Under the pieces are notes generated by a model. The model searched no databases, had not been told where the DNA came from, and saw only the letters and a program-made list of their open reading frames with translations. Positions 32,971 through 44,139 of a stretch of 64,000 bases of DNA are shown here, one piece after another. Location: NCBI GenBank assembly GCA_012934845.2, contig WNNJ02003863.1, positions 62,001 through 126,000 on the forward strand. Reading direction: 5' to 3'. The stretch comes from Pomphorhynchus laevis (Eukaryota; Acanthocephala; Palaeacanthocephala; Echinorhynchida; Pomphorhynchidae). The position numbers were made by a program, and so were the translations under genes. The stretch's first letter is position 1; the number at the start of each line of letters is the position of its first letter.

Positions 32971-33736
32971 CGAAGTCTGCTCTGCTTGTAATCGAACTCT
33001 ATTTTTTGGCAAAAATTTTGATTATACAACTGAAGCTTGTAAGCTCCCGGAGAACAGTGTGAATCATTCAGCTCTTAAATTATAAAAATGTATCCTCAAA
33101 GGATCCTGTTAGAAAACAACCAACGACAGCAATAAAATTTCCTGCCGATTAAATTAGGATGATCCGGAAAGCACGTGCTTTGCTCAAAGAGGCTATGCCA
33201 ATGCTACCACGTCAGCGAATTCCCAAAGATGCCTTTTCAATATACCACAAGGCAGCCGAAATGACTGATGGTAGTTCACCCTACTGATGAGTGCTGCCGG
33301 CTACCATCAGATCGTCTAGGAGTGATAACAAAGTCTGCTCTGCTTGTAATCGAAGACCGGTTTTTGGCAAAAATTTTGGTTATACAACTGAAGCTTGTAA
33401 GCTCCCGGAGAACAGTGTGAATCATTCAGCTCTTAAATTATAAAAATGTATCCTCAAAGGATCCTGTTAGAAAACAACCAACGACAGCAATAAAATTTCC
33501 TGCCGATTAAATTAGGATGATCCGGAAAGCACGTGGTTTGCTTAAAGAGGCTATGCCAATGCTACCACGTCAGCGAATTCTCGGAGATGCCTTTTCAATA
33601 TATCACAAGGCAGCCGAAACGACTGATGGTAGTTCACCCTACTGATGAGTGCTGCCGGCTACCATCAGATCGTCTAGGAGTGATAACGAAGTCTGCTCTG
33701 CTTGTAATCGAACTCCGGTTTTTGGCAAAATTCTTG

Positions 33737-33740
<4 letters not shown>
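32971..33740. repeat. 358-bp tandem duplication (two full units, one partial)
   Basis: The unit starting CGAAGTCTGCTCTGCTTGTA begins at 32971, 33329 and 33687, an exact 358-bp period, with few differences. Each unit has a 10-bp hairpin CTGATGGTAG/CTACCATCAG and a plus-strand frame block reading MLPRQRILGDAFSIYHKAAE and VCSACNRTPVFGK. The protein is not recognised. The third unit breaks off at the TA microsatellite. Confidence 0.95.

Positions 33741-33801
<61 letters not shown>
33738..33801. repeat. (TA)n microsatellite
   Basis: About 60 bp of uninterrupted TA dinucleotides. It interrupts the third 358-bp unit. Confidence 0.97.
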
Positions 33802-33803
<2 letters not shown>

Positions 33804-33879
33804 AAGCTTTTGGGCCACTACCCTACTCTAATGTTGCAGTTTCACAAAACTTTATTAAAACTCTTGCATTACTTACAAT

Positions 33880-34470
33880 ATATAGTCGTGTCAGATGTTC
33901 GTTGTTTAATTGTTAATCTGACATCATTTGACCTATCCAATTTAATTATTGCTTTTTCTCTAGCTCGTGACGGGTATGTTAGCCTCGATCATCGATATTT
34001 TCATTATGTGATTGGTATTCTTTATACAATGTCTGGCAGCTCAGTCGTTTTCTGCGCTTTTATGTACAATATCGCATCTACGCGTTAGAGCGCGGACGTT
34101 CATTTGTCCGCATGTCTGTCCAATGTACATTTTTGAGCATTCTACGCATTTGCACATGTAAATTACACCTTTACTTTTGCAATCATTAATCCTCTTTACC
34201 CTATATTTTGGCTCAGTTATCGAGCTATCAAACATTTATGTGCTTTCTATTTCAGCACAGCATTTGTATCTTCTATCACCACATGATTTGTTGATGCCGC
34301 TGTTATCTTTCTGTGATTTACTGGCTAGAAGATGTTTTATTGTACGGCGATTGTAAAAAGCGATATCCGGCATCTTAATTAAGGATCGGCAATCAGTGTC
34401 TATACCTTTAACCGCTTGCATAATATCATGATCCAACCTCGATCCGGTTCTATAGCGCACCACTTTCTAA
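33880..34470 (-). pseudogene. Penelope-like element, GIY-YIG endonuclease end
   Basis: Two adjacent minus-strand frames read a Cys-rich segment (NKSCGDRRYKCC near 34270-34310) and then KGVIYMCKCVECSKMYIGQT (34110-34180), followed by MNVRALTRR. The G-V-I-Y-x(10)-Y-I-G-Q-T pattern is the GIY-YIG nuclease of PLEs, with the preceding Cys cluster characteristic of the group. It would nick target DNA. A stop at about 34236 separates the two parts and the RT is absent. Its sequence differs from the nuclease at 62.98 kb, so a second PLE family is present. Confidence 0.82.
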
Positions 34471-35178
34471 TTCTTAATAGTTTCGCATTGTTTAATAGTG
34501 TAATGCAATTGATGTAGTTTTTACTATAAGTTATAATTTGAAGAGTTATTGAACCAAAATAGTTAATCAAATTTTTTAAATGTGTTTACAAACAAATTTT
34601 AATGTAATATTGTGTGCTATATTATATTTTAAAATAAATTTTGCTAATTTTTAATTTACAGAGTATACGACAAATTGTTTGCGTTTTGTTCTCAGCTAAA
34701 TGTGCTGAAGCATCAGGCAGCATTCTATATATCTTCATCTGACAGACCAAGATATAGAACCGAATCTGCAACATTCAAAGTCGTTATGTATGCCTAGTCA
34801 TCCTATGTGTGACGACAAACTTTAACAACGGCAGAAGCGTTTCGCTTTAGCGGTGCTCATCATTACCTTGATTACAATAATCATCCATAGACATGATCAT
34901 CCATAGTTATCAAGGATGGTTCGCACAGCAATTTGATCGTGTAAAGAGCATAAGTATAAATAGTTTATTACATATTTCACAACCATAATAAAATACAATA
35001 AAAAATACGCAATTTGTGATTTAGTAGTTTATAAGTTGAAATATTTCATCATTGCAATCATAAATCATAATATAACATTTGACATTAAAGCTCAATTTAA
35101 TGTGAGCTAAACTAAAGCTAAATGACATTAAAGCTCAATCCAGTTTAATATTAAGTAACGATAAAACCTGTTATTTAC

Positions 35179-35273
35179 CTAGACGGAAATACTTCGGCGT
35201 AATTTGAATTAGGGCCAGCAGGTAGGTTAATATATTCTTTAGGCTGTGTAGAAGTCATGTCACTGCAGTATAT
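35179..35273 (-). CDS. ADAMTS9/GON-1-like gene, exon 6 (GON domain)
   Basis: This 95-nt exon follows an ATTTAG acceptor and ends TCTAG|GTAAAT. It has 31 full codons plus two bases. It encodes IYCSDMTSTQPKEYINLPAG and then NSNYAEVF. The family consensus here is a Tyr-Cys-x2-Met, followed by P-x-E-Y-x-x-L and a N-[FY]-[AS]-E-V-[FY] motif, all of which are present. The intron upstream is the largest in the window (about 9.8 kb) and holds the whole RTE and CR1/L2-like elements. Confidence 0.9.
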
Positions 35274-35451
35274 CTAAATTGAAAGAACGTCTTATCAGAT
35301 AAGATAAATGAGCCTAAGTATTTTATACTATATATAAATAAAAAGTAAAGATAAATAATACATAATTATATAATAGTTTATACAATTTATATTTATATCA
35401 AGTAAAAAATAAAATTGTTACAGTTTAAAACTGTAATAGTTTTCTTTGTTC

Positions 35452-35480
35452 CTGATGATGATAGCAGTTGCCATTGAAAT
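35452..35480 (+). ncRNA. PLE-type minimal hammerhead core (stem II one mismatch)
   Basis: CTGATGA (35452-35458), GATAGCA/TGCCATT stem with a 2-nt loop, GAAA (35476-35479) and TATT follow hammerhead order. Stem II has one A-C mismatch and one G-T pair. It lies just outside a PLE tail in the opposite orientation. Confidence 0.5.
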
Positions 35481-35529
35481 ATTGAAAAGATCCTTTGAAC
35501 TTTGATTTTTATTTTGTTCTTGTAAATTA

Positions 35530-35725
35530 AAATTGAAATTTAAAATTAGAGTCATTTGTTGTGAATTGACTAATAAATAACAGACGTTGTATCGGAATAA
35601 GAATTAGAGATAATCAGGAGGAACTGCTATGCTATCAGGTTTCGGGCGCTATTCCTCGACCCAGCATCGCAGTGTCTAAATACGCGCTAATGACGTATTT
35701 CCTCTGATAATACGTATTCTCTCTA
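35530..35725 (-). repeat. Solo PLE 3' tail module
   Basis: The minus strand has AAATACGTCATTAGCGCG, CACTGCGATGCTGGG, GCCCGAAACCTGATAGC and CTGATTATCTCTAATTC in the shared order. No RT adjoins it on the expected side. Confidence 0.8.
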
Positions 35726-35939
35726 ATAATATTTGTTATGTATAATTCTCCATTATAAGAAAAAGAAACAATTCATCAAACATGCTTGAAAATTAGCAGA
35801 AAAATAATAATGTCGTATAGTTATATTTATATTTATTCAGTATTTATCAAATCCTAATTTACACAGAATTGATTAAAATAACATTAAATAATACTAATAA
35901 CATCAGAATAAATTAAATTAACATAAATTACTACTATTA

Positions 35940-36660
35940 TTAATTCATATCGTAACGATGACATATCTAAATTTTACAAGAAACATATTTTGTCATGAGC
36001 ATTCATGCATACCATATAATATTAAATATAATACATTAAATAATGAAATTTTAAGAATTTCAAAAATATGTAACGATAATATGTAACTATAATATATGAT
36101 ATAATATAATATTATATGATAATATATAATAATATAATAATATTATATTATAATATTAATATGATATATATTATATAACACAATATATAATATTATATAA
36201 TATGTAACTTTCTTCAAAATTATTTAAATAATTTTTTAAACTAGAGTGCTGCAAAAAATATCAAACAGAAAATCGTAAAATATAAAAATAATCAAAATAT
36301 TTTTAAAAATAAATTTAAAATCATTATTTATTTTTTTGGGTGGATAGTAAATAATATACTCTTATTACTTTTACCAAAAATATTAGGATATTACCCTGTG
36401 TAATAAAATTGTATAAAAGGAAATACGTCATTAGCATGTATTTGCCCTCACTGCTATGTTAAGTCGAGGAATCAGGCCCGAAACCTGATAGCATAGCCGT
36501 TACTCCTGATGACTTCTAATCCTTATTATACATCGTCTGTTATTTATTAGTCAATTCATAACAATTCGGTTTTATAGTGGGTTTTAAGATCTTTCATTTT
36601 TGAATTTATTTATAGAATAAAATATGTAGCTTAAGTTAATTAGTCTGATTTATTACAATA
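35940..36660 (+). pseudogene. PLE, RT 3' end with tail, interrupted by TA-rich DNA
   Basis: CATATCTAAATTTTACAAGA, CATGAGCATTCATGCATACC and AATACATTAAATAATGAAAT correspond to the last ~100 codons of the PLE RT (compare 25690-25980). About 120 bp of TA-rich palindromic sequence is inserted near 36080-36200. The tail module follows at 36420-36660, including GCCCGAAACCTGATAGCATA. Confidence 0.75.
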
Positions 36661-36779
36661 TGCTCCAAGTAAAATGTCTAATACAAAATAAAAACATGTG
36701 ATTTTAGCAATAAAAATTCGAATAACTTGTTATTAAAATATACATAATATATATAATTAAAATCTATAACAATCTATAA

Positions 36780-36797
36780 GGAAAGTTTTTTTTTAAT
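36780..36797. repeat. Target-site duplication, left copy
   Basis: GGAAAG followed by nine T and AAT matches 40236-40251, apart from two T fewer there. Confidence 0.85.
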
Positions 36798-37219
36798 ACG
36801 CGGGCATTTAGAATCATCGATTCTAATGCGGGCGTAGCTTGCGCCACGCGTCGCGTCCCCGGGTTGCGGATAGGGGAGTGTCCTGTAGATATACAGGGTA
36901 GCTGCGATTTAAGCAAGCTTTGGCTTGACGAATAAGCAGTCGCGGACAGCTAGCAGTAGCGTTATCGCGATGGCGACGTATAGTGTGGCAGCCTTACGTC
37001 TATAAAATCCATCCATCCATTGGGGGCTTAACGCTATGATATGGCGAGTCGATCCCGCCATTAAATAAGGATCTGCCACTTGTTACCGGACAAGTTACAC
37101 TATTGGATTAGTACCGGTTAGGCCCACCGCTTATAACTGTGGTTGACGATAGGCTCTGCGACAAGCCAGTCACAAAAACAAATAAGTCGTTATCAAAGAA
37201 AAATGGAACAAACCTAAAA

Positions 37220-39763
37220 ATGCAAACACGAAACATAGATAAGGCGTCCACTAAATTCGACGCGGTAAGACGAGGCCCGGTTTTACTGATAAATACGCGA
37301 GGGTTCCCGACGCATGGACGACGCCGGGATTTAAGTAATCCAGTCCAGTGTTATAAAAACACAAATAAAGCTCACGAAAAGATGCGCGTAGCATCTCTAA
37401 ACATCGGCACACTTACTAGTAGGACCGAAGAACTAGCGATGATGCTGCGAAGAAGGAAAATCGACGTATGTACATTACAAGAGACGAAATGGAGTGGTGC
37501 AAAAGCCTATGACTTGGAGCGCGAACGCGGCAATAACGGTTACAAACTTTTTTACAACGGTAACACTCGAACACGAAATGAGGTTGGTATAGCAATCTCC
37601 GAGCAATTCCGTGATGCTGTAAAGGAGGTGAATCGTTACGACGACCGGCTAATGAAGATATCCATCGTTACCATGGAGCGAACAATTCACATTTTCTCTG
37701 CTTATGCACCACAGACAGGACAAAGCGAATCAGCGAAAGATACATTTTGGGAGATGCTGGACAGCAACACTCGCAAAATTCCCGCTGAAGATTATCTAAT
37801 AATCGCAGGAGATCTCAACGGTCATGTTGGCCAACGGGCCGAAGGAAATCAGTGCCATGGTGGAAATGGATACGGTCAAAGAAACAAAGATGGCGAGCGC
37901 ATTGTCGACTTCTCAGACTCCCACGACCTCATCATCACCAATACATGGTTCATAAAGCGGCCCACACAGCTTCCAACATACTACAGTGGAGTAAACAAAT
38001 CGCAGATTGACTTCATTCTTGTACGGCGCAAACAAATGTCCACTGTACATGACGTAAAGGTCATACCTTATGAGACAACAGCAGCACAGCATAGTCCCGT
38101 AATCGCAGTTTTGAATATTAAACCACCCAAACAACATCAGGAAAAGCGTACCGGCCCATCACGCATCAAGTGGTGGCGATTCCACGAGAAGGAGTCTGAA
38201 ATGATACATCGCATACAATTGCCTGACGTAACAGACGTCGAGAACACAAGGAACAGAGTCAAAGATATTATCCACATCGCCGCCAAAAAGACAATTGGAT
38301 CCACCAAGCCCGGAAGACGCTACATCAATTTTGATACTTGGCTTTGGACAGATGAGGTGAAAATGAGGGTGCGTGAAAAGAAGCGACAATATCACGTATT
38401 CCTCGATGATAAGACCCATGTAAATTGGCAGAAGTATCACGAAGCCAAGCGTAAAGCGAAGAAAGCCGTGGCGTCCGCACGAGCCATCCATTATGAGGAA
38501 GTGTACAAGAAGCTGGATACTCGAGACGGCGAACGCGACCTTTTCCGACTTCTCAAGCTCCGCCACAAACAAACTCAGGACATCGAAAAGTTCCACTGCG
38601 TTAATGATAAAAACGGCGAACAAATCGTAGGTCGACCAGAAGTTTTAGAAAGATGGCGTGAGTATTTTGAGGAAGTACGTACTGAAGAGTTCACTCACCC
38701 CCCAATCTCACTAGCCCAAACAGTACTCGGTCCATTACTCCCAATTAGCACGGAGGAAGTTGATGAAGCGTTAAAGAGGACAAAGAAGGGAAAAACAGCA
38801 GGCCCAGATGGCATCTCAGCCGAGCTATGGAAATCCAAGTGCTGGAACCCAGCACCTTGGTTAGCGAAAATCTTTAACAAAATCATCGAAGAACACACAA
38901 CACCGACTGATTGGCAATATAGCACCACGGTACCAATTTGGAAAAAGAAAGGAAATCCAGCTGAATGTTCAAACTACCGCCCTATCAGATTGCTATCTCA
39001 TACTATGAAGGTATTCGAGCGAATTCTTGACCAGCGTATACGCAAAATCGCAAATTGTACAATCAATCAGGCTGATTTCGTCAAGGGATGTGGCACCACC
39101 GACGCCATACATGCCGCGCGGCTGCTGATCGAAAAATATCGGGAAAAAGACACACCTCTTCACATAGCATTCCTCGACTTAGAGAAAGCTTTCGATCGCG
39201 TTCCACATGAGCTTATCTGGCATGCGCTACGCCAACATCAAATCCCAGAGCATCTGGTTGAGTGGGTCAAGCTGCTCTACATCGGCCCAAGAAGCAGAGT
39301 ACGATGCACAGCTGGAGTATCAAAACCATTTCGTATTTCCGTCGGCGTCCACCAAGGAAGCGTGCTTTCGCCACTTCTGTTTATTCTGGTCATGGATACC
39401 TTAACGAGCGACATTCAGCGTCAAGCACCTTATACCCTACTATATGCGGACGACGTCTTTCTAGCTTCCGTCAATAAGACCGACCTCACGCAGTTAGTCA
39501 AGCTTTGGAATGACAGATTAGCACAACATGGCCTGCGGCTAAACACTAGGAAGACTGAGTACTTGACGACCAATACAAACGATACGGGCACGATCAATAT
39601 CAACGGAACAGACCTTCCACGGACCGAAAATTTCAAATATCTAGGATCGGTGCTCTCAGCTGATGGCGAATTGAACAACGAAATAACTGCCAGAATCAAT
39701 GCTACATGGATGAAGTGGCGTGCTACAACTGGCATAATGTGCGATCCGCAAAATGAAGGATAA
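37220..39763 (+). CDS. RTE ORF2: AP-endonuclease and reverse transcriptase
   Basis: The first in-frame ATG is 37220; the open frame itself extends upstream to at least 37139, where it would need a GTG. The endonuclease spans about 37380-38120: ASLNIGTL, TLQETKW, SAYAPQTGQ, IAGDLNGHVG, SQIDFILV and QHSPV carry the catalytic Asn, Glu, Tyr, Asp-x-Asn, Asp and His. The RT follows: KTAGPDGIS, NYRPIRLLSHTMKVFERIL, AFLDLEKAFDRVPHELIW (motif A), VHQGSVLSPLLF, and LLYADDVFLAS (YADD) at about 39435-39470, all intact. It nicks DNA and copies the element RNA by target-primed reverse transcription. The frame ends after a one-base insertion near 39745, so the last ~130 residues are in the next frame. Confidence 0.93.
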   Translation: MQTRNIDKASTKFDAVRRGPVLLINTRGFPTHGRRRDLSNPVQCYKNTNKAHEKMRVASLNIGTLTSRTEELAMMLRRRKIDVCTLQETKWSGAKAYDLERERGNNGYKLFYNGNTRTRNEVGIAISEQFRDAVKEVNRYDDRLMKISIVTMERTIHIFSAYAPQTGQSESAKDTFWEMLDSNTRKIPAEDYLIIAGDLNGHVGQRAEGNQCHGGNGYGQRNKDGERIVDFSDSHDLIITNTWFIKRPTQLPTYYSGVNKSQIDFILVRRKQMSTVHDVKVIPYETTAAQHSPVIAVLNIKPPKQHQEKRTGPSRIKWWRFHEKESEMIHRIQLPDVTDVENTRNRVKDIIHIAAKKTIGSTKPGRRYINFDTWLWTDEVKMRVREKKRQYHVFLDDKTHVNWQKYHEAKRKAKKAVASARAIHYEEVYKKLDTRDGERDLFRLLKLRHKQTQDIEKFHCVNDKNGEQIVGRPEVLERWREYFEEVRTEEFTHPPISLAQTVLGPLLPISTEEVDEALKRTKKGKTAGPDGISAELWKSKCWNPAPWLAKIFNKIIEEHTTPTDWQYSTTVPIWKKKGNPAECSNYRPIRLLSHTMKVFERILDQRIRKIANCTINQADFVKGCGTTDAIHAARLLIEKYREKDTPLHIAFLDLEKAFDRVPHELIWHALRQHQIPEHLVEWVKLLYIGPRSRVRCTAGVSKPFRISVGVHQGSVLSPLLFILVMDTLTSDIQRQAPYTLLYADDVFLASVNKTDLTQLVKLWNDRLAQHGLRLNTRKTEYLTTNTNDTGTININGTDLPRTENFKYLGSVLSADGELNNEITARINATWMKWRATTGIMCDPQNEG

Positions 39764-40166
39764 CATAAAGTCAAAGATATATCGAAGCGTTATTCGTCCC
39801 ATTGCTCTTTATGGAGCAGAATGCTGGCCTATCACAAAGATAGCGGAACGTCGTCTCGCTGTCATGGAGACGAAGATGCTTCGATGGACAAGCGGTTTTA
39901 GTCTCCTAAATCGGGTTCGCAATGATGATATTTACCGACGATACGGTGTGATGCCTATCCGTGAGAAAATGCTAGAAGCCCGTCTCCGCTGGTTTGGCCA
40001 CACTCTACGGGCACATGACGGTTCCATCGCAAAGGCAGGCTTGAAAATAGACTTTAAAGGCAAACGCCCCAAAGGACGACCAAGACAACGATGGTCTGAC
40101 ACGCTGCACAAGGATCTAAGAGATGCTGGACTACACCCTGATCTGGCTTCGGATCGTTGCAAATGA
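39753..40166 (+). pseudogene. RTE ORF2 C-terminus, in a shifted frame
   Basis: This 137-codon frame continues the RTE protein: IRPIALYGAECWPITK, then RRLAVMETKMLRW, RRYGVMPIREKMLEARLRWF, GHTLRA and GRPRQRWSDTL, the conserved RTE tail (L-Y-G-x-E-x-W and W-x-G-H-x-x-R). It overlaps the main frame by 11 bases. An extra C in GATCCGC near 39745 explains the shift. Apart from this the element looks intact. Confidence 0.9.
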
Positions 40167-40235
40167 AGGATGCGTTCCATGAGAGCCATCCCGCCAACAC
40201 ACGGGATAAAGGCTAAAGAAAAAGAAGAAGAAGAA

Positions 40236-40251
40236 GGAAAGTTTTTTTAAT
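40236..40251. repeat. Target-site duplication, right copy
   Basis: GGAAAGTTTTTTTAAT follows the AAG-rich tail of the RTE element and matches 36780-36797. Confidence 0.85.
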
Positions 40252-40254
40252 GTG

Positions 40255-43200
40255 GCAAATGCACACAGACTGTGTGCTTACAAGCCCACAAAAGCGAAAC
40301 ATTGAAAAAAAATACTCGTTTAGTAGCATTGATTGTAGTTGCTTTTTGAAAAATTGGAATGAGGATGAAGATCGCAGATGATCAGGTAGGGAATTCTAAA
40401 GGAGATGAGACAATATGTAGGGATCAACGGCCGAAGTTAGTTCAGTGAAGAGGTACGTGTAGCAGAAGAGAAGCACAGGAACGTAGGTGAGTAGAAAGAT
40501 AGCGAGATTAACTTAGAGTTGGTACATAGAGATAAGAAGAATTACAATGGAAAAGGCGATAAGTTAGACAAAGCAGACGAAAACGAATGCGATGTTTAAT
40601 ACTTAGCCATCCAAGTTTTGATATATAGAAGGAGATATGATCGAATTTACAAAGTCGAAAAAGAATGAGCACAGCAGTGTTAATAAGGCACTGAAGAGAT
40701 TTAAGGTATGACTTTGAAGAGAAGACGAGAAGGATTAAACAGTAATTAATACGTGGGAAAAGAAGGGAGAAGATAAGAGATATACATGAACTAAAATCTA
40801 GAGAATTTCTGATGAAACGAATATCACGGAGAAGAATATTTGAAGACCTAGTTTTATAAGGTATGACGAGATCGATATGCAGGTTATTATCGAAAGGAAA
40901 TACAGAAACAGTGGATGGTAAAATCCATAACACTTTAGATTTGGTAGGTTTGATAGACATGCGCAAAGAAATTAGATGTTCTGATTGAGCATGAAGACAA
41001 TTAGACGCGGATGAAAAGTTGGCTTAGGGAATGAGGATACGAGTGAGAATCAAGAAGTATATCATCAGCGTACTGCAATACTATGAAGCAGAATTTATTA
41101 GTTATAAAAGACAAATCTTCAAGAAGAAGCGTAAATAGAATAGAATCAAGTACTGAACCTTGAGGTACACCACAAGAGAGAAGATAGTGGAGAACACATT
41201 GAATTAGAATGGACGGAAAATGATCGATCGGAGAGATACGAAGAGAACCAAGCCAAGGTGGACGAAGAGAAGCCATAATGATAGCGATGACGAAAAAGAA
41301 GGATTTTGTGATCGACAATGTCGAATGCAGATGAAAGATCGAGCGATATTACCACACTACAAAGTCCTTTGTCACGAGCGAAGAGCATATCATAAAATAC
41401 TTTATGACATGCTAGTTCGGTGGAATGATTGGAGCGGAAAGCAGATTGAAAAGAAGGGTAAAGCTGCGATGAAGAGAGATACTTGTTTAACTGATCTAAG
41501 ACAAGGTGTTCAAGAATTTTAGATAAGGTTGGTAGAATTGATATTGGGCGATAAGATGAAGGAAGAGAGGGGTCAAGAGAGGGCTTTTTAAGTAGGGGAC
41601 GAACAATGGACGTTTTCCAAAGAACAGGAAATATTCTATTCACTATTGACGAGTTAAAGATGCTGGTAAGGAAAGGTGTGAAGTCTGTTGACAACAATTT
41701 GAGAATTCGAGTAGGGATGGGATAGATCGGCAGGAGAGGACTTACAAGTTAACGAAATAAGAAGGCAAGATACCTCATCTTCAGATACCGCAAGTAGATA
41801 AAAGAGCTTAGGGATACGAACAGACGATATACAATAAGTTTGTGGAAGGACGATGATCGAATCGATTAAAGAAACAGTTTTTGAAATTAGCTAATCGGAG
41901 AATTGAGAAGGATCAAGAGTGGAGGTGACAGAGGAACGAGAAAGTAGAGAATTAAGAGTTTTCCATTTAGTTCGAGAGTCATTAGCGGAAGCCAGTTTGC
42001 TTCGCCAAAAACTATGTGCCTTAGAACGCAGAAGTTGCCTACGCGAACGACGAAGAGCAAACAATTGGTTACGATAAAAGTATGAATCAAGTTCTGAAGA
42101 TAGTCTGAGATAACGATGATAAGTTCTGAAAGAACGACGCAGGAGGCGTTTTTAAGTCACACACTCAGAGTCGAACCATGTTGCAAGATTTTGCCGTGAT
42201 TAAACAAAAGTTTTAAAAGGAAGAATTTCATCAAGGATAGAGCAAAATACATTGTCAAAGAGGGTACATAAGTAATTAGGGGATTGGTAGATAGAAGAAG
42301 GATACATTAACGGAGAGCGGTTAATATGAGAGCGAAGAAGGGAAAAGTCGAGGAATTTCCAAGAACGACACGAGATAATTTTCGAAGGAACATTGATTTT
42401 TAACAAAGGGAGATAACATGTAACAAGGAAGTGGTTGGATAGAGCAGGATCAGATATGCACAATGAAGAAGACAAGGCAAGACGCGTGGGTAAGGCAACA
42501 ATATAGAGAGTACCGCCAAGAATATGGGTAGCAGAAGAATAATGAGGAGACATGATTTGAAAATCATGATCGTTAAATGTAGAAATCGTCTTTAGGGTAT
42601 TGGAATCACGAGGACGGTCTAAGCGAACATTTATATCACCTAGTACAACGCAAGGTAAACCGGAGAGGAAGATGAAAGAAAGTAAGTTTGACAGTTCACA
42701 GAAAAAAAGAGTCAGACGGATGACATGATCCAGGCCGATAGAATAAGTAGATATTGAGAAACAACGAGCCGGCTTTTACACGGAACCCAAGTAGTTCGAA
42801 AGTGAGAGGAACAAATGGAAACGGTAATGATTGCAATCAAGACCAATGGTGGGATAAAGCTATAATACCACCGTGGTTAATTGATCGATTTGAACTAATA
42901 GGTTGTTGACGAGCCTTATCGACCACAGAGATATTTAAAGAACGGAGACGTTTAAGGGAGTAATCATTCTGATAAACGTTCCAACATTTGGTTAAACACA
43001 AAACATCTAAAGATTTATGAAGGAAAAGATCATATACTGAATTAACCTTGTTACTAAGAGAGTGGATATTTAAAACGGCTAATTTCCAGGAAGACTTGGG
43101 AAGCAGCGGAGTCGAATCAATTAGAGGATACACTGGATGATTTACTTGAAGTTTTGCTGGAGGATTTACTGAAGGCTTTACTTGAGAATTTTCTTGGTGA

Positions 43201-44110
43201 TTTTGAAGGATTTACAGGATAGTCTACTGAAGGATATAATGGAGTATTAACTAGAGGATTAACTGGATAATTTATTTGAGTATTTATTTGATAATTAACA
43301 GGAATATATTCTCAAAGATTTAAATCATCTTCAATCGTTAGTCATAGATTGGCTGGATTAGAAATATCGTTGGTTCCTGTAGACGAAACTTCGACGAGTA
43401 CTGGTAAGCTATCATTAACTGCGTGGGCTTCTCTACTTGATGAAATCACTATCTTATGCCCTCTAATAAAATATCGCTTACTTAGGTCTGACTTTTTCGT
43501 TCGAATAATTCTTTCCGTAATCTCTTAAGTTCCTCTTGTTCAAGTTTCGACAAATCAGGGCACAAGTACACCTTATGAAATAGAGATGAATTCTTAAGCT
43601 TAAACGAAGATTGTAAAGATGATTTCACATGGCTGACGCTAGTTTTTACCTTAACCCACAGAGGGGAGTTAGTATGAAGTACATGGAGTCGATGAAAGTC
43701 TAGTTTATGTCCGACCAAAGGACAACCAATTTCCTCAAAGAGATTTAATATAACTTGTTGCTCGCTTTCAGAAACAGGTAAATTACGAACTATCAGATTT
43801 GAAGCCCTAGCGCTTTCCCTATCAAGAGAGTTTGCTAATTTAGGATAAGATTTATCTACCTCTGGTGTGCGTTAAAAAGAACAAACAGCATTAGATACCT
43901 GCTTATTGATGCAACGGTCTAGGTAGCAGTTGATAGACTCATTTACTATTCTATGTATAAGCTTTTTGTCTGTCCAGCAACTATTTGAATCATTTTATAT
44001 TAACTGGCTTTTAAGTTTGGTTATTTCAATTAGGGTTTCGTTGATTGATTTAGCTTCACAAAATCCACAGAGGTAATCTTGAGCCAGAAAATCTCTAGAA
44101 AGCCTTCTCG
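40255..44110 (-). pseudogene. CR1/L2-like LINE, nearly full length but frame-broken
   Basis: The minus strand reads in order: an ORF1 from about 44105 (DYLCGFCEAKSINETLIEIT, SNLIVRNLPVSESEQQVILN, then KVYLCPDLSKLEQEELKRLR ending 43482), an Asn/Pro-rich linker, the endonuclease start (WKLAVLNIHSLSNKVNSVYD, LDVLCLTKCW near 43000-43090; the usual T-E-T-W is altered), and the RT (KTSIVRPLLKKPSLDP, YRPISILPTLSKILE, VISLDLSSAFDIVDHKILL, CGVPQGSVLDSILF, LQYADDILLDSHSYP). The C-terminus reads LLFPRINYCLILL and LGWLSIKHRIRFRLL. About eight frameshifts or stops break it. The motifs place it in the CR1/L2 group. It is antisense-free, in the same orientation as the host gene, inside intron 5. Confidence 0.85.
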
Positions 44111-44139
44111 AAAGAATTACAGTTGAATACACGTTATAC

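Larger units (their letters stand above)
36798..40234 (+). mobile_element. Full-length RTE-clade non-LTR retrotransposon
   Basis: A 3.4-kb element contains a GC-rich 5' region (36798-37138), one long ORF and a short 3' end. It finishes in an AAAGAAAAAGAAGAAG tail, typical for RTE elements. It is flanked by GGAAAG-T(n)-AAT at 36780-36797 (nine T) and 40236-40251 (seven T), a target-site duplication that differs only in T-run length. Base composition is clearly richer in GC than its surroundings. It sits in the 9.8-kb intron of the host gene, antisense to it, next to the CR1/L2-like element. Confidence 0.9.

Noticed and set aside
33280-33670. CTGATGAG within the 358-bp units as hammerhead cores
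   Set aside because: The GAAAC lies upstream and not downstream of CTGATGA, and no stem II fits; the sequence instead forms a simple hairpin.
33533-33916. 127-codon plus-strand frame with an Ile-Tyr run
   Set aside because: The run is translation of the TA microsatellite; the rest crosses the 358-bp unit in a different frame from the coding-like block.
36798-37138. HDV-like ribozyme in the GC-rich 5' end of the RTE
   Set aside because: Several hairpins are visible, but I could not assemble the P1/P2 pseudoknot with confidence by eye.
37913-38928. Long minus-strand frames opposite the RTE ORF
   Set aside because: They are antisense shadows of a conserved endonuclease/RT frame and have no motif of their own.
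39430-39774. Minus-strand 114-codon frame over the YADD region
   Set aside because: Shadow of the RTE RT.
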